Positions 62,864 through 64,000 of a DNA stretch of 64,000 nucleotides are shown in pieces. Position 1 is the first letter of the stretch, and each line of letters starts with the position of its first letter. Under the pieces are notes generated by a model. It saw only the letters and a list, made by a program, of their open reading frames with translations, searched no databases and was not told the origin of the DNA. Position numbers and translations under genes: made by a program. The stretch is from Candidatus Poribacteria bacterium (GTDB lineage: Bacteria; Poribacteria; WGA-4E; WGA-3G), in contig JAPPIG010000108.1 of the NCBI GenBank assembly GCA_028820635.1, positions 12,471 to 76,470 on the forward strand, read 5' to 3'.

Positions 62864-64000
62864 TCAATGCACAGGTTCGGCTTTTCGCTTACCGACACCC
62901 ATCTGAATAGCGGGAAGGATAGTATCTGATATATTGGCAGAATAGTCAAAAATTGTCCAGCCAGACGCACCTAAGAAGCGTAAGAGATGAATCTGCCCAA
63001 CCACAGCATCTGGAGTAAGGAGGGAGTTAGATGCTGTCGCACCGATACCCGGATAAACAGCCACATCTTTCGGCATGAGAGCAAGCTGATTTTCTAACAG
63101 ATCGGTGAAAAATTTTGTGTCTTCAGTATAGTTCATCGGACAAACGAAGTCAACATAACCTGCTTTTGCCCACGCAATCCAATCCTGTCCAATAGATGTT
63201 ACACAGTCAGGATAAGCACCGAAAACTGCAGTTGAAACCTTTATGTCCGGCTTTATTTGACGTGTGCGTTTGTGGATCAAACGTACTAAACGGGTAATCT
63301 GTTGCGCGCGCCATTCAATATACGCTTTCCCATGTTCTCCCGTTCTTGGTAACACGGATGCAGGCCATTCCTTAATATGTTGTCGCGTCGCAAGCATAAA
63401 TCTTTTATGGCACTCATCACAATAGCAGGCTCGGCTCCCCGGATAACGGATATAATCAAGATGGATACCGTCAACATCGTAATTCCGAACGATTTCCGTG
63501 ATAGCGTTCAATTCCAACAGCACGTTTTCTGGATTAGAAGGACAAAGCCAATTGATCGGGTCGCCTGTTGCTGAAACTTGGGTGCGTCCGGCATTTCGCA
63601 GTTCTTCTACAAACTCCTCCGGAGCACCTTCCAAATTCCATGTGATCTTCCATACATGAACTTCTAATTTGTGCTTATGCGCCGCTTCAACACATTGCGC
63701 AATTTGGTCCCCATATTTTGTAAACTTCGCGCTTTGGGGCAACACGCTGCTATCGTAATGTGCTAAACCGCCCCACGCCATATTTGGCAAAATCATGTTG
63801 ATGCCAGCATCAGCTAACTCTTTCGCGGAACGTTCCCAGTCACCAGGATATGCACCAAGGCCAGAATGATTCCACAAAGCGCGTCCTTCCGTTTCATCGC
63901 TTAGATGCGACAGAAAATACGCTTTTGAAAGCGCATCTTGACTCTCACGTGCTGCAGTCATCGCCTTGTAATAATCCTTACTTGCGTATTCTGTTCGCGC
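62864..64000 (-). CDS. Family 10-type glycosyl-hydrolase-like protein (GHL10), N-terminus beyond the window
   Basis: The frame from its stop at 62864 is open to the last base (379 codons); an internal ATG is at 63961. The sequence GINMILPNMAWGGLAHYDSS, HKLEVHVWKITWNL, YDVDGIHLDYIRYPGSRACY and GYVDFVCPMNYTEDTKF, with PGIGATASNS, is typical of the PF02638/GHL10 TIM barrel, where DYIRYP is a diagnostic motif. Such proteins are thought to act on polysaccharides or cell-wall glycans. The substrate is unknown. The end has Lys/Arg-rich GVGKRKAEPVH. Confidence 0.82.
   Translation of the reverse strand, partial: ARTEYASKDYYKAMTAARESQDALSKAYFLSHLSDETEGRALWNHSGLGAYPGDWERSAKELADAGINMILPNMAWGGLAHYDSSVLPQSAKFTKYGDQIAQCVEAAHKHKLEVHVWKITWNLEGAPEEFVEELRNAGRTQVSATGDPINWLCPSNPENVLLELNAITEIVRNYDVDGIHLDYIRYPGSRACYCDECHKRFMLATRQHIKEWPASVLPRTGEHGKAYIEWRAQQITRLVRLIHKRTRQIKPDIKVSTAVFGAYPDCVTSIGQDWIAWAKAGYVDFVCPMNYTEDTKFFTDLLENQLALMPKDVAVYPGIGATASNSLLTPDAVVGQIHLLRFLGASGWTIFDYSANISDTILPAIQMGVGKRKAEPVH

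Overview
This 64 kb window looks like chromosome from a Gram-negative-type, outer-membrane-bearing bacterium with moderate G+C. Signs of the cell type are lipoproteins with lipoboxes, predicted outer-membrane beta-barrels ending in Phe, and a glycosyltransferase family 9 (heptosyltransferase-like) enzyme. The gene mix includes ECF sigma factors with large C-terminal domains, CBM9/DUF5916 proteins, a sulfatase, enolase-superfamily and Gfo/Idh/MocA enzymes, DUF6785 and DUF4159 proteins, and many short inverted repeats. From memory this mix resembles Candidatus Poribacteria or related sponge-associated and planktonic lineages. That placement is inference: there is no rRNA gene here, and I saw no tRNA.

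Layout. 1-1.4 kb: the end of a TPR protein, a decayed copy of the atpC 3' end, and a HicA/HicB toxin-antitoxin pair. 1.5-9.9 kb: a full F-type ATP synthase operon on the minus strand (atpZ-like, atpI-like, B, E, F, H, A, G, D, C), with a good promoter at its head and hairpin repeats between several genes. 10-17.7 kb: two secreted glycoside-hydrolase-like paralogues, then an S9 peptidase gene overlapping a CBM9/DUF5916 gene. 17.9-30.7 kb: three paralogous ECF sigma factors with C-terminal TPR-like domains around a pair of ABC-2 permeases, a second CBM9/DUF5916 protein, and an ECF sigma factor fused to a truncated FtsZ GTPase domain. 30.8-34 kb: an IS3-type transposase remnant running into the end of queG, then pheA and a small DUF5069-like gene with an in-frame UGA. 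34-47.8 kb: a UPF0182 membrane protein, a metallopeptidase/propeller/barrel protein, two lipoproteins, sugar-metabolism genes, a DUF4159 protein and a GT9 enzyme. 47.9-56.9 kb: housekeeping genes (recJ, a relA/spoT homologue, rpmB, rsmA, coaBC, gmk, a polyferredoxin). 57-64 kb: a catabolic set (enolase superfamily, DUF6785 membrane protein, sulfatase, glycosyl-hydrolase-like protein).

Most notable observations. (a) All four ECF sigma genes are in-frame fusions to a downstream domain, and each has a Shine-Dalgarno sequence and ATG exactly at the junction, so each could make both the fusion and the free C-terminal domain. One of these domains is FtsZ cut off just before its T7 catalytic loop. 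(b) A shared 13-bp box and a CGTC element at fixed spacing lie upstream of two of these sigma genes and of the S9 peptidase/DUF5916 operon, which suggests an autoregulated ECF regulon. (c) The DUF5069-like gene has UGA exactly where the family has Cys, followed at the right distance by a perfect hairpin of bacterial SECIS type, making it a candidate selenoprotein. (d) A modular family of dispersed inverted repeats occurs across the window, even inside coding sequence.

Genes were identified by reading translated frames and recalling family motifs; no database search was possible.
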